Position numbers and translations under genes: made by a program
DNA from: an uncultured Oscillospiraceae bacterium
GTDB taxonomy: Bacteria; Bacillota; Clostridia; Oscillospirales; Oscillospiraceae
Length of the DNA: 64,000 nucleotides
Direction of reading: 5' to 3'
Assembly: GCA_934591705.1 (NCBI GenBank)
Contig: CAKTPM010000006.1
Location: 22,292 to 86,291, forward strand
Part shown: piece by piece, positions 25,492-33,922 of the stretch
How positions within the stretch are numbered: the stretch's first letter is position 1
How the letters are laid out: each line of letters begins with the position of its first letter
The notes under the pieces: model-generated
Told to the model about the DNA's origin: nothing
What the model saw: only the letters and a program-made list of their open reading frames with translations
Databases searched by the model: none

Positions 25492-26943
25492 TTACTTTTT
25501 GGGGCGGCCTACCAGGCGGCCCTTGCCGATGGCATACACATCGTCGATGACCATCTGGAAGCTGGGGGCGCGCTTTTCAAACTTCGCGCGCTCGGCGATG
25601 CGCCCGGCGTGGAAGTCTCTGAGCTCCTGGGGGAAGGGCAGATTGCCCATGTTGAGGATGCGCACCGCGCCGTCATTGTCCCGGCAGGGGAGCATCAGGC
25701 CGGCGTTGTAGCGGCAGGGGGCGAAGGGCACATCCAAAACGCCCGCCACCACGCCGCGGCACACGCCCAGGGCGATATCGCCCTTGCCCAGCTCGAAGCA
25801 CTTGTCCACGATGCAGCGGGTCTCCTGGCGGATGATCTCCATCTCCTCGTCCAAATGCGAGTTCTGGAAGGTCTGATCCGACAGCATGTTGACCACCTGC
25901 TTGGTACACCGCAGACCCTGGGCGTTGGCCTCCATGGTGGGGATGCCCACGGCCTCGTGGGGGCTCTTGACAATGACCTTGGTAGCCTTGGAGAGGGCTG
26001 CGATCATGCTGCCCATGGAGATGACGCCGAAGGCCTTGGCCTCATCCGCCGGGAAGCCGCCCATCCACTGGTGCAGCACCGTGGTGACCACCACATCGGA
26101 ATAGCCGTATTTGTGCAGGTACTCCTCCGTCAGCTCCTCCAGGGTGCGGATGGCCGCGATATCCTGCACCAGATTGCCGCACTGGCCGTAGCCCACGGTG
26201 ATGTTCCGCACGCCCTGCTCCGCGGCCAGCAGCGCCTCGATGATGGCGGCGGCGTGGGAGATGCACGGCGGCACCAGCGTGCCGGTCAGTGGGCCGTAGG
26301 GCTCGCGGTTGATGGATACGCCCATCTCCTCATAGAGGCCCGTCAGGCGGTCGACATACTGCCAATCGCGGATGGTGGTCTCCATGGGGACATTCTTGCA
26401 GTAGGGCAGGTTGTAGGAGATGCCGCCGCCCTCGTAGCTGGTGAAGCCGCCGGCGTAGGAGATCTCCGTCAGCAGGCGGGCGTCCGGCGTACCGTGGCGC
26501 ACCTGCACCGGGGTATGGACGCTCTCAATGACCCTCCGGCAGCCCTGGACGCCGTGGTTGACGGCGGGGAAGCCGTTGAGCATGGCGCGGTTCAGGCGCA
26601 GGGACTCCTGGATGCCGTTTTCTGCCTCCTCATAGCGGTTCTGGCGGGTATAGCTGTCGATGGTGGTGGGGAGCAGGTCCGCCTCACCCTCTTTTTCCAT
26701 GTACTGCATGAGCTTGATGTGCTCCTCCAGCACCGGCACGCCGGCCCGGGGCTGGATGAGGGTCTTGCCGCTTTTCTTGGCCTCCACCAGCTTTGCGGAG
26801 AAAATACGCTCGGGCGTCATCTGCTTATGATAGGCCACGGCCTCCTGCAGGTCCACATCCTTGCCGGTGGGCCACTGCTGCAAAACCTCCTGGCGCTCCT
26901 GCAGGAACGCGCCTTCGTCCAGTTTTTTATTCTGAAGTTCCAT
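25492..26943 (-). CDS. glmE: Glutamate mutase epsilon subunit
   Basis: Large, substrate-binding TIM-barrel subunit (483 aa) of coenzyme-B12-dependent glutamate mutase, which rearranges L-glutamate to 3-methylaspartate together with GlmS. The N-terminal half contains LIQPRAGVPVLEEHIKLM and the middle contains VRHGTPDARLLTEI, both matching the substrate-binding face of the family. Its ATG follows the glmL stop with no gap (TAG then ATG), so the two are translationally coupled. Length and conservation look intact. Confidence 0.96.
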   Translation of the reverse strand: MELQNKKLDEGAFLQERQEVLQQWPTGKDVDLQEAVAYHKQMTPERIFSAKLVEAKKSGKTLIQPRAGVPVLEEHIKLMQYMEKEGEADLLPTTIDSYTRQNRYEEAENGIQESLRLNRAMLNGFPAVNHGVQGCRRVIESVHTPVQVRHGTPDARLLTEISYAGGFTSYEGGGISYNLPYCKNVPMETTIRDWQYVDRLTGLYEEMGVSINREPYGPLTGTLVPPCISHAAAIIEALLAAEQGVRNITVGYGQCGNLVQDIAAIRTLEELTEEYLHKYGYSDVVVTTVLHQWMGGFPADEAKAFGVISMGSMIAALSKATKVIVKSPHEAVGIPTMEANAQGLRCTKQVVNMLSDQTFQNSHLDEEMEIIRQETRCIVDKCFELGKGDIALGVCRGVVAGVLDVPFAPCRYNAGLMLPCRDNDGAVRILNMGNLPFPQELRDFHAGRIAERAKFEKRAPSFQMVIDDVYAIGKGRLVGRPKK

Positions 26944-28317
26944 CTATCGAATCATCCTTTTCATAATCTGAAGCGCCGCATGCGGATCGTGCGTGGAGAG
27001 CAGGCCCATGGCGGCGAGTATATAAGACGAGTCCACCAGGATCTCCGCGTCCGTGGGGCGCAGGGAGCCGGGGTCTGCGGCGTCATAGCAAAAATACGAG
27101 GCGATCTCCCGCACCCGGGGGGAATGGATCAGGCTGCCGCCGGTGGCCACCACGCGCTTTACCGCGGTGAGGTCCTTTCCGCTCTGGACATAGGTCTGGC
27201 CCAGCAGTGTATAGGTCATCTCGATAGTGCCGGCGTGGCGCTTTGCCGCCGTGCGGACGGCCATGGCCGCCAGGGCGAAGTCCAGGGCCTCCAGCTCCTT
27301 GTCGCCGTTGGGCACAAGGTCCGTCTGACGGTTCAGCATCCGGCAGAGCTCCTCCACCCGGGGCTCCGGAATACCGGACAGGGCGGACAGCTCCCGGGCG
27401 CCGGCGGCCTCCAGGATCCCCAGGATCGAGTAGCGCATGCCGATGTCACCCTCAACGGTCCGCTTGGTATACGGCTCCGGCAGGCCCTTGTAGACGCGGT
27501 TCATCTGCCGGGGCATGCCCTCGCAGATGGAGTACACATCCGTGGTGGCGCCGCCTACATCCACAGCGGCCAGCTCGCCGATCCCCGGCTCGTCCCGCAG
27601 GCCGTTTGCCAGCAGCTCCAGGGCGGAGAGCACGGCGGTGGGAGTGGGCATGAGGATGTCGTTCATCCGCTCGGAGGCCCGGCTGAGGCCCTTTGCCTGA
27701 ATGATGCGGCCCAGGAATATCTCCCGGATGGCCTCCTGGGTCTGCTCGGTTTTGAGAACGCCGAACTTCGGCATGACATTTTCGCACACCCGCACCTGGC
27801 AGTCGGCCAGTATCTGCTGGCATTCCCGGGCGGCGGTGCGGTTGCCGGCCAGGATAATGGGGAACTCCGGCCGCATGGACGCCAGCATCCTGGCATTGTG
27901 GAGGATGCAGGCGGTGTTGCCGCCGTCGGTGCCGCCGGCCAGCAGGAAGATGTCTGGCTTCATGACCCGGATCTGCTCCAGGTCGTCTTCGGTGAGTTCA
28001 AAGGAGAACTGGCCCACCAGCTTGGCGCCTGCGCCGAGACTCGCCATCCGGGCCGCCTCCAGGGTCAGCTCCGGCACCAGTCCGGAGGCCACCATCCGCA
28101 GGCCACCCGCGGCCGAGGAGCAGGCGTAGCACGCCTCATAGTCGTATCGGCCGATCTTCTCCTCCAGCTGCCGCAGGGCATTGGAAAAGCCGTCGTTGAT
28201 ATCTGTCTGGACAGTGGTGTAGGAAAACGCCGTCCCCAGCAGGGCCGCCGCGTCCGTATCCACTGCCGTCAGCTTGGTATAGGTGCTGCCGAAATCTGTC
28301 AGCAAAACAGGTCTCAT
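26944..28317 (-). CDS. glmL: Glutamate mutase reactivating protein (MutL/GlmL)
   Basis: ASKHA-fold ATPase of 457 aa found between glmS and glmE in methylaspartate operons. It is thought to exchange damaged cobalamin or protect the mutase. The phosphate-1 loop TDFGSTYTK is at residues 7-15, an LLAGGTDGGN segment in the middle and a VDVGGATTDVYS loop later form the actin-like nucleotide site. The start overlaps the glmS stop by 4 nt. The family function is inferred rather than firmly proven. Confidence 0.92.
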   Translation of the reverse strand: MRPVLLTDFGSTYTKLTAVDTDAAALLGTAFSYTTVQTDINDGFSNALRQLEEKIGRYDYEACYACSSAAGGLRMVASGLVPELTLEAARMASLGAGAKLVGQFSFELTEDDLEQIRVMKPDIFLLAGGTDGGNTACILHNARMLASMRPEFPIILAGNRTAARECQQILADCQVRVCENVMPKFGVLKTEQTQEAIREIFLGRIIQAKGLSRASERMNDILMPTPTAVLSALELLANGLRDEPGIGELAAVDVGGATTDVYSICEGMPRQMNRVYKGLPEPYTKRTVEGDIGMRYSILGILEAAGARELSALSGIPEPRVEELCRMLNRQTDLVPNGDKELEALDFALAAMAVRTAAKRHAGTIEMTYTLLGQTYVQSGKDLTAVKRVVATGGSLIHSPRVREIASYFCYDAADPGSLRPTDAEILVDSSYILAAMGLLSTHDPHAALQIMKRMIR

Positions 28318-28766
28318 GCCCGCAGCTCCTCAGCCACCGGCTCCATGTGCAAAAGCTCCCGCAGGGCCTCGATGGTGGTCTCCGGCGGGGTGCCGGGGGG
28401 GAAGGCCCGGTCAAAGCCGATGTCCTTGAAGCGCTTTTCCACATCCTCAAACTTCTGCTTGCCCACCACGATGTTGCCGCCCACCAGCAGGGGGATCCCC
28501 ACCAGGCCGGCCTCGTTGCACTTCTCGCGCATGCCGCGGCAGTCCAGCTCGCCCTGGCCGTAGAGACTGGAGATGACAATGGCGTCCGCATCGGATTCAA
28601 TGGCGGCGGAGATGTACTCCTCCTGGGAAACCATAACCCCGAGGTTTACCACATCGAAGCCGGCTTCGGTGAAGGCGTGGTACAGGATCTTGTTGCCCAC
28701 GGCGTGCACATCCGCGCCGATGACGCCGATCACCAGCACCTTCTTTTGCTTCTGCTCTGTTTGCAT
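28314..28766 (-). CDS. glmS: Glutamate mutase sigma (B12-binding) subunit
   Basis: Cobalamin-binding subunit, 150 aa, Rossmann-like. The B12 lower-ligand motif D-x-H-x2-G is DVHAVG at residues 19-24 with H21 as the cobalt ligand, followed by the ISSLYGQGE and LLVGGNIVVGK segments of the family. The reading frame is open to 28928, but the ATG at 28766 has AGAGGAGAG upstream and starts just before the conserved strand. Its own strong promoter lies about 60 nt upstream. This GlmS is unrelated to glucosamine-6-phosphate synthase. Confidence 0.96.
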   Translation of the reverse strand: MQTEQKQKKVLVIGVIGADVHAVGNKILYHAFTEAGFDVVNLGVMVSQEEYISAAIESDADAIVISSLYGQGELDCRGMREKCNEAGLVGIPLLVGGNIVVGKQKFEDVEKRFKDIGFDRAFPPGTPPETTIEALRELLHMEPVAEELRA

Positions 28767-28826
28767 AATCACTGATCTCTCCTCTTGACATGATGGAAAA
28801 CTTGCATTTTGCTCTTTTCCGCTGTC

Positions 28827-28855
28827 ATAGTAGCCCCTCCGACAGGGAAAGTCAA
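28827..28855 (-). promoter_or_regulatory. Promoter of glmS-glmL-glmE-mal
   Basis: Read on the minus strand: TTGACT (28850-28855), 17-nt spacer, TACTAT (28827-28832). This places a second start inside the methylaspartate cluster, downstream of gntR. Confidence 0.75.
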
Positions 28856-28915
28856 TGCAATTTTCCAGAAATGCAAGAGAAATTGCACCGCTTGCAGTCA
28901 CTGCAAGCGGTGCAA
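28856..28915. promoter_or_regulatory. Nested inverted repeats at the glmS promoter, candidate GntR operator
   Basis: Two symmetric elements abut the -35. TGCAATTT (28856-28863) and AAATTGCA (28880-28887) are an 8-bp inverted repeat 16 nt apart. TTGCACCGCTTGCAG (28883-28897) and CTGCAAGCGGTGCAA (28901-28915) are a perfect 15-bp inverted repeat with a 3-nt centre. The second lies 9 nt after the gntR stop and could also be a hairpin terminator, though its minus-strand tail (TTTCTCTT) is only moderately T-rich. Confidence 0.6.
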
Positions 28916-28924
28916 CAGGAATAT

Positions 28925-29917
28925 TCATTTCGTCCCGTATTCCTCCAGGAGCCGCTCCAACCGTTCGGTCAAATAAATGGCGGAGCCCTCGTCGATTTGG
29001 TAGGCGCAGGGGATGATCTGGCCCCGGGAGGAAAACCGGGCAAGAGCCAGCAGGGCTTCCGGGCTGGCCAGGTTTTGGTACCCTTCCGGCACCAAAACCG
29101 CCGTTTTTCCCCGCAAATACGCCCGCAGCTTCTCCGGAGGGTCCAAAAGTGCCGGCTCTGAGATATGGGCGCCGGCGGTATAGGCAGCGCAGAAGCGGCG
29201 CATCAGGTCACCGAAGCGCAGACTCTGGGACGCCACACCCACCCGCTCGCCGGGGCCCAGCTTGACGATGGGCGCAACACTTCTGGCGCTGAGGCACAGG
29301 GCGATTTTTGCAACTTTCTCCGGCTGACCAGTCATCTCGCCCAACTCCTGTGCATGCTCCGTCGTCGTTATCATCACATCCATCTGCTGGGCCAGCTGCC
29401 CCGGATGCTGCTGCGCTTGGCTTAAAAGCATGGTATGGAGCTCCACCCCCTCCAGGGTCTGGAGCTGCAGGCGCAGCTGATCGAGGACCTCGGGGTTGCA
29501 TTCGATCAGGGCCGCCTGCACCTTGGGCTGCCGGGCGCAGAACTGGCGCAGCCGCTCGGTGAGCAGCCGCTTCATCTCCGGCACGCTCAGACCCAGCTCC
29601 TGCATGCTCTGCAGAAGCGCATCGGTCTGCTGCTGGGCAGCCGTCCGGCGCTCCTGGGTGCCGGGGGGCTGGTAGCTGACAAAGCTGCCGCGGCCCGGGG
29701 CCTTGGTGAGGAGGCCCGCCTTCTCCAGCTCGTCATAGGCCCGCTTCACCGTGCCGCTGGCCACACCCAGCTCGTTGGCCAGCTCCCGCACCGCCGGCAG
29801 GCGCGTGCCGTCCGGGAGCTTGCCGGCCCGGATACGGCCGGCAAGCTCCTGCCAAAGCTGCCGATATATGGTTTTCTCGCCGTCCATAGGCGGAAGCCGC
29901 AGCAGCTTATTCTCCAT
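28925..29917 (-). CDS. GntR-family transcriptional regulator of the methylaspartate cluster
   Basis: 330-aa regulator. The N-terminal winged helix-turn-helix (about residues 15-85) contains LPAVRELANELGVASGTVKRAYDEL, a YhcF/MocR-like GntR start. The C-terminal region is not an aminotransferase domain and has no family I recognise, though it includes a two-lobed, sensor-like stretch. Its start overlaps the end of the mesaconase beta gene by 11 nt, so it belongs to the citDEF-mesaconase transcript, while a new promoter for glmS begins just after it. The natural guess is control of one or both methylaspartate transcripts; the effector is unknown. Confidence 0.88.
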   Translation of the reverse strand: MENKLLRLPPMDGEKTIYRQLWQELAGRIRAGKLPDGTRLPAVRELANELGVASGTVKRAYDELEKAGLLTKAPGRGSFVSYQPPGTQERRTAAQQQTDALLQSMQELGLSVPEMKRLLTERLRQFCARQPKVQAALIECNPEVLDQLRLQLQTLEGVELHTMLLSQAQQHPGQLAQQMDVMITTTEHAQELGEMTGQPEKVAKIALCLSARSVAPIVKLGPGERVGVASQSLRFGDLMRRFCAAYTAGAHISEPALLDPPEKLRAYLRGKTAVLVPEGYQNLASPEALLALARFSSRGQIIPCAYQIDEGSAIYLTERLERLLEEYGTK

Positions 29918-30470
29918 GATTCTTTACCAGATAGGCCGCTCTGCCGGTCTCATAGAGGTTGTTCCCCTGGCTGTCAATGACCACGGTCACCGGCAGATCC
30001 TCTACCTCCAGCCGCCGGATCGCCTCGGCGCCCAGGTCCTCATAGGCGATGACCTGTGCGCTTTTGATGCACTTGCTCAAAAGGGCGCCGCAGCCGCCGA
30101 TGGCGCCGAAATACACCGCGCCGTGCTGCTTCATGGCCTCGACCACGGCAGGGCCCCGCTTGCCCTTGCCGATCATGCCCCGCTGACCCAGGGCGATGAG
30201 GGTGGGGCTGTAGGCGTCCATCCGATAGGAGGTGGTGGGGCCGGCGGCGCCGATCACCTGCCCCGGCGCCGCCGGGGTGGGGCCTACATAGTAGATGACG
30301 GCGTCCTTTACATCGAAGGGCAGCGGCTGGCCGGCCTCCGCCAGCTGGCAGAGCCGCTTATGGGCCGCGTCCCGGGCCGTATAGACCACCCCGGTCAGCA
30401 GCACGCTGTCGCCGGCGCGCAGCCGGCGCGCAGCCGCCTCGCCAAGAGGCAGTGTAAGCTTCATCGCCAT
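29907..30470 (-). CDS. Mesaconase (class I fumarase-like) beta subunit
   Basis: 187-aa C-terminal subunit of an Fe-S hydro-lyase of the two-subunit fumarase/tartrate-dehydratase family. It has the swivelling-domain motifs LLTGVVYTARDAAHKRL, GAAGPTTSYRMD and GKGKRG. With the alpha subunit it should hydrate mesaconate to (S)-citramalate between methylaspartase and citramalate lyase. By sequence alone it cannot be told from fumarase; the pathway role rests on the operon. It starts 1 nt after the alpha stop (ATG at 30470; a second in-frame ATG at 30464 is possible). Confidence 0.88.
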   Translation of the reverse strand: MAMKLTLPLGEAAARRLRAGDSVLLTGVVYTARDAAHKRLCQLAEAGQPLPFDVKDAVIYYVGPTPAAPGQVIGAAGPTTSYRMDAYSPTLIALGQRGMIGKGKRGPAVVEAMKQHGAVYFGAIGGCGALLSKCIKSAQVIAYEDLGAEAIRRLEVEDLPVTVVIDSQGNNLYETGRAAYLVKNHGE

Positions 30471-30471
30471 T

Positions 30472-31311
30472 TCAGAGCACCTCCGTCACATGTCTTGCCA
30501 CATGGCAGTTGATATTGACCGCCACCGGGAGTCCCGCAATATGGGTGGGCATGGTCAGTATCCGCACCGCCAGGGCCGTGGTCTTGCCGCCGAAGCCCGC
30601 CGGGCCGATGCCCAGGGCGTTGATCTGCTCCAGCAGCCGGTCTTCCAGCGCAGCGTAAAAGGGATCCTCGTGGTGGCTGCCCGTTTCACACAGCAGCGCC
30701 TTCTTTGCCAGCAGCGCCGCCTTGTCAAAGGTGCCGCCCAGGCCCACGCCCACGACGATAGGGGGGCAGGGGTTGGGCCCGGCCTGCTCCACCGTGTCCA
30801 GCACAAATTTCTTTACGCCCTCCAGGCCGTCGGAGGGCCGGAGCATGGCGATCCGGCTCATGTTCTCGCTGCCGAAGCCCTTGGGGGCAACGGTCAGCTT
30901 CACCTCCTGGCCGGGGACGATATCATAGTAGATCATGGCCGGCGTATTGTCGCCGGTGTTGACGCGGTCCAGCGGATCGCGCACCACGGACTTGCGGAGA
31001 TAGCCCTGGGTATAGCCACGGCGCACGCCCTCGTGGATGGCGGCGTTCAGGTCGCCGGAGATGTGGACCTCCTGGCCCAGCTCCACGAATACGCAGGCAA
31101 CGCCGGTATCCTGGCAGATGGGCTGGGGCCGGGCGGCGGCGATGTCCGCATTTTCAAGGATGCGCCCCAGGATCTCCTTTGCGATGGGCCACGGCTCCTG
31201 GTCATAGGCCGCCTGCAGCCGGGCCTTCAGGTCCTGGGGCAGGCAGCAGTTTGCCTCTATGCAGAGCTTTGCGACGGCGTCGGTGATCTGGGCGGCAGAA
31301 AGCTCTCTCAT
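30472..31311 (-). CDS. Mesaconase (class I fumarase-like) alpha subunit
   Basis: 279-aa iron-sulfur subunit of the hydro-lyase. Three cysteines fit the [4Fe-4S] site of this family: in CQDTGVACVF, in GPNPCPPIVVG, and in KKALLCETGS. The GIGPAGFGGKTTAL stretch near the C-terminus is also diagnostic. It lies 2 nt after citF and directly before the beta subunit. An oxygen-labile cluster suits an anaerobe. Fumarase activity in addition to mesaconase activity is possible. Confidence 0.88.
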   Translation of the reverse strand: MRELSAAQITDAVAKLCIEANCCLPQDLKARLQAAYDQEPWPIAKEILGRILENADIAAARPQPICQDTGVACVFVELGQEVHISGDLNAAIHEGVRRGYTQGYLRKSVVRDPLDRVNTGDNTPAMIYYDIVPGQEVKLTVAPKGFGSENMSRIAMLRPSDGLEGVKKFVLDTVEQAGPNPCPPIVVGVGLGGTFDKAALLAKKALLCETGSHHEDPFYAALEDRLLEQINALGIGPAGFGGKTTALAVRILTMPTHIAGLPVAVNINCHVARHVTEVL

Positions 31312-31313
31312 GC

Positions 31314-32729
31314 TCAGCCCTCCTCGCCCCGCAGGCCGATGGTATCCTGCAGCTCACCATCCCGGCTGATGACATTGGCCACCACCCGGCCGGCAGGCGG
31401 CAGGGGAGCCGGATGCCCGGTGATGGACTCCGCCATCTCCCGGAGCTGCCGGATATCCAGGACCCGCAGGCCGGCCGCCTGCAGGCGCTGCCGCAGCTCC
31501 TCCCGGCGGGGGTTCACCGCGATGCCCGCCTGGGTCACCAGGACATCGATGTCCTTGCCGGGGGTGGAGATGCAGTTGACATGCTCCCGGACAATGGGCA
31601 GCCGCCCGCGGAACAGGGGGGCGGTGATGATGGAGAGCTTCGCGCCGGCCGAGGCGTCGCTGTGGCCGCCGGAGCCGCCCATGATGCGCCCGGAGGAGTC
31701 CGTGTGCACATTGACATTGAAGTCGGTGTCGATCTCCGTTGCGCCCAGCACCGCCACATCCAGCGAGTCCATGATGGAGCTCTTGGCGCCGGCGCTGGCA
31801 TACTGGGCCGCCCCCACCTCGCAGTGCAGGGGGTTATCCCGGATGGAGGCCGCCGCCTTGAGATCAAAGCACTGCACATCCATAAGGGCCCGGAAGCAGC
31901 CCTCGTTGAGCATGTCCACCAGATAGCCGGTGATGCCGCCCTGGGCATAGCTGCCGTGGATCTGCTCCCGGAGCATGATCTCCTTGAGATACATGGCGGT
32001 GGCCAGGGTAGCGCCGCCGGCGCCGGTCTGGAAGGAAAAGCCATCCTGCAGGAGCCCGGAATGGCGGATCACCTGAGCGGCCGTCTGGGCCATGACAAGG
32101 GCCACCGGGTCCCGGGTCATACGGGTGGTGCCCGAAACGATGCCCGCCGGGTCGCCGATGGCGTCCACCTGCACCACATAGTCCACATAGATCTCCGGGA
32201 TCGACCAGCCCGTCAGGGGATAGGGAACCAGCTCATCGGTGATCACGATCACCTTCTTGGCGTACATTGCGTCCGGGAAGGCGTAGCCGAGACTGCCGCA
32301 GGCGGATTTGCCCCGCTTGCCGGTGCAGTTGCCCATGGGGTCGGCGCAGGGGGCGGCCACAAAGGCCACATCCACCGGGGTGATGCCCAGGGCGATATCC
32401 CGGGGCCGGCCGCCGTGGGTCCGGAATTCCACCGGCTCCTCCAGGATGCCCGCGGAGACCTGCCGGCCGACGCCGGCGGACATGTAGTTGGTCAGGAGCT
32501 TGCGCACCACATGGTTCTTGGCGTGCTCCATCAGGGGGGCGTGGGTATCAAAAAGGGCGCTGGCATTCACCGTCAGGTCCCGGATGCCCAGGGCCGCGAT
32601 CTGCTCCATGACCATGTTCAGGACATAGTCGCCGTTGCGCAGGTGGTGATGGAACGAAACGGTCATGCCGCTCTTGAGACCGGAGAGCTCAATGGCCTCC
32701 CGCAGGTTTTTTACAAGCTTTGTCTTCAT
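31314..32729 (-). CDS. citF: Citramalate lyase alpha subunit (CitF-like, CoA-transferase component)
   Basis: 471-aa subunit that transfers the acyl-carrier-protein thioester from acetyl to citramalyl. It matches the citrate lyase alpha family, with LKSGMTVSFHHHLRNGD near the start, KRGKSACGSLGYAFPD and a GGSGGHSD loop later. The context (methylaspartase and mesaconase on the same strand) says the substrate is citramalate rather than citrate. The ATG overlaps the CitE stop by 4 nt. Length is slightly below the roughly 510-aa enteric citrate-lyase CitF. Confidence 0.9.
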   Translation of the reverse strand: MKTKLVKNLREAIELSGLKSGMTVSFHHHLRNGDYVLNMVMEQIAALGIRDLTVNASALFDTHAPLMEHAKNHVVRKLLTNYMSAGVGRQVSAGILEEPVEFRTHGGRPRDIALGITPVDVAFVAAPCADPMGNCTGKRGKSACGSLGYAFPDAMYAKKVIVITDELVPYPLTGWSIPEIYVDYVVQVDAIGDPAGIVSGTTRMTRDPVALVMAQTAAQVIRHSGLLQDGFSFQTGAGGATLATAMYLKEIMLREQIHGSYAQGGITGYLVDMLNEGCFRALMDVQCFDLKAAASIRDNPLHCEVGAAQYASAGAKSSIMDSLDVAVLGATEIDTDFNVNVHTDSSGRIMGGSGGHSDASAGAKLSIITAPLFRGRLPIVREHVNCISTPGKDIDVLVTQAGIAVNPRREELRQRLQAAGLRVLDIRQLREMAESITGHPAPLPPAGRVVANVISRDGELQDTIGLRGEEG

Positions 32730-33607
32730 GCCAGGGTTCCTCCTCTTTGCAGGATCTGCTCGGCATCATCCAGTGTGCGCCGGGCACGGGCGGCGATGGG
32801 AGCGTCGATCATCTTTCCATGCAGGGCCACGGCGCCGCGTCCCTGCCGAATGCCCTCCTCCAGGGCCGCCAGCACCTCCCGGGCCTCATCGACCTCCGCC
32901 TGGGTGGGGCTGAAGCAGCTGTTGATCCCGTCCAGATGCCGGGGGGAGATGGACGCCTTGCCGGTAAAGCCCAAGCTCTTGGCAAGGGCGGCATCGGCGC
33001 GAAGGCCCTCGTCGTCATCCACATCGGTGAAGGGGGTGTCGTAGACATCCACCCCGGCCGCCCGGGCCGCTATCACCAGCCGGGTGCGGGCATAGAAGAT
33101 CTCCTGGCCGCCCTTGGTGCGCTTACAGTGCAGGTCGGCGCTCAGATCCTCGGCGCCGAGAAACAGCGCCTTGACCCGGGGGCTGGCGGCGGCGATCTGA
33201 AAGGCGTTTTCCACGCCCAGGGCCGTCTCGATCAGGGCGATGATGCCGATCTTCCCGGCGGGGAGGCCGTTTTCCGCCTCCAGGCGGCTCAGCTCCCGGT
33301 CAAGGGTCCGGATATCCTCCGCCGTGCCGGTCTTGGGCAGCATGATCAGATCCGGCGTCTGGGGCACGATGGCGGCCAGATCCTTGCCGAACATGGGGGT
33401 CTCGATGGCGTTGACCCGGACGATGACCTCGCTGCCGCACAGCTCCAGGTTGGCGATGGCGTAGCGCACCAGGTTCCGGGCGGCGTCCTTCTCCGTGGGG
33501 GAAACGGCGTCCTCTAAGTCAAAGATCACCGAGTCTGCGCCGAAAAAGCCGCAGCTCGTCATCATTTTCGGCGTGTTGCCGGGCACAAACAGCATGGATC
33601 TTCTCAT
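32726..33607 (-). CDS. citE: Citramalate lyase beta subunit (CitE-like)
   Basis: 293-aa TIM-barrel HpcH/HpaI-aldolase/CitE family lyase that splits citramalyl-ACP into pyruvate and acetyl-ACP. Motifs: RRSMLFVPGN at the N-terminus, VIFDLEDAV with the magnesium-binding acidic residues, the LPKTGTAED loop, a LIETALGV strand and FLGAEDL. It overlaps citD upstream and citF downstream by 4 nt each, the compact layout of citrate/citramalate lyase operons. Confidence 0.92.
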   Translation of the reverse strand: MRRSMLFVPGNTPKMMTSCGFFGADSVIFDLEDAVSPTEKDAARNLVRYAIANLELCGSEVIVRVNAIETPMFGKDLAAIVPQTPDLIMLPKTGTAEDIRTLDRELSRLEAENGLPAGKIGIIALIETALGVENAFQIAAASPRVKALFLGAEDLSADLHCKRTKGGQEIFYARTRLVIAARAAGVDVYDTPFTDVDDDEGLRADAALAKSLGFTGKASISPRHLDGINSCFSPTQAEVDEAREVLAALEEGIRQGRGAVALHGKMIDAPIAARARRTLDDAEQILQRGGTLA

Positions 33608-33873
33608 ATCTTCTCCTCCTTTGCACGGTCCAGCGCGGTCTCCAGCCGGGCGCGCAGGATCCAGTCCAGCGCACCGCGGTCCTGAAGCTCCACCCGAGCC
33701 GTCAGCTGCCGGGCGTCCAGGGTCTCGCGGACGGTCTTTTCCATCGCCGCGCCGAACTGCGCCTGCAGCGTGGAGTGGATCAGGATCTGGGTTTCGGCCG
33801 CAGGGGACACGGTAACGATCACATCACCGGATGCGTCGGTCCCCACCGCGGCGCTGCGAATAAGGTCTGCCAT
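33604..33873 (-). CDS. citD: Citramalate lyase acyl carrier protein (CitD-like)
   Basis: 89-aa gamma subunit. In the family it carries a phosphoribosyl-dephospho-CoA arm on a serine; here S15 in GTDASGDVIVTV is the likely site, in the place of the usual GTxESSD motif. First gene of the minus-strand run citD-citE-citF-mesaconase-gntR. AGGAGG precedes the ATG at 33873. The genes that make and attach the prosthetic group (citG, citX) and the acetate ligase (citC) are not within the window. Confidence 0.9.
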   Translation of the reverse strand: MADLIRSAAVGTDASGDVIVTVSPAAETQILIHSTLQAQFGAAMEKTVRETLDARQLTARVELQDRGALDWILRARLETALDRAKEEKI

Positions 33874-33922
33874 GGGATATTCCTCCTTTGTATTATATCA
33901 ATGCGCCTTTTTTTTATAATAC

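Noticed and set aside
25609..28563. Near-1000-codon plus-strand frame opposite glmE and glmL
   Set aside because: It is the antisense shadow of well-conserved glutamate mutase genes; no motif or start signal is present.
28767..28928. N-terminal extension of GlmS through the promoter region
   Set aside because: It would read through the promoter and palindromes, and family GlmS proteins begin close to the ATG at 28766.
31314..33873. Citrate lyase operon
   Set aside because: The subunits would fit citrate lyase, but their unbroken linkage with mesaconase, methylaspartase and glutamate mutase, and the lack of citC, citG, citX or a citrate carrier, make citramalate the better substrate call.
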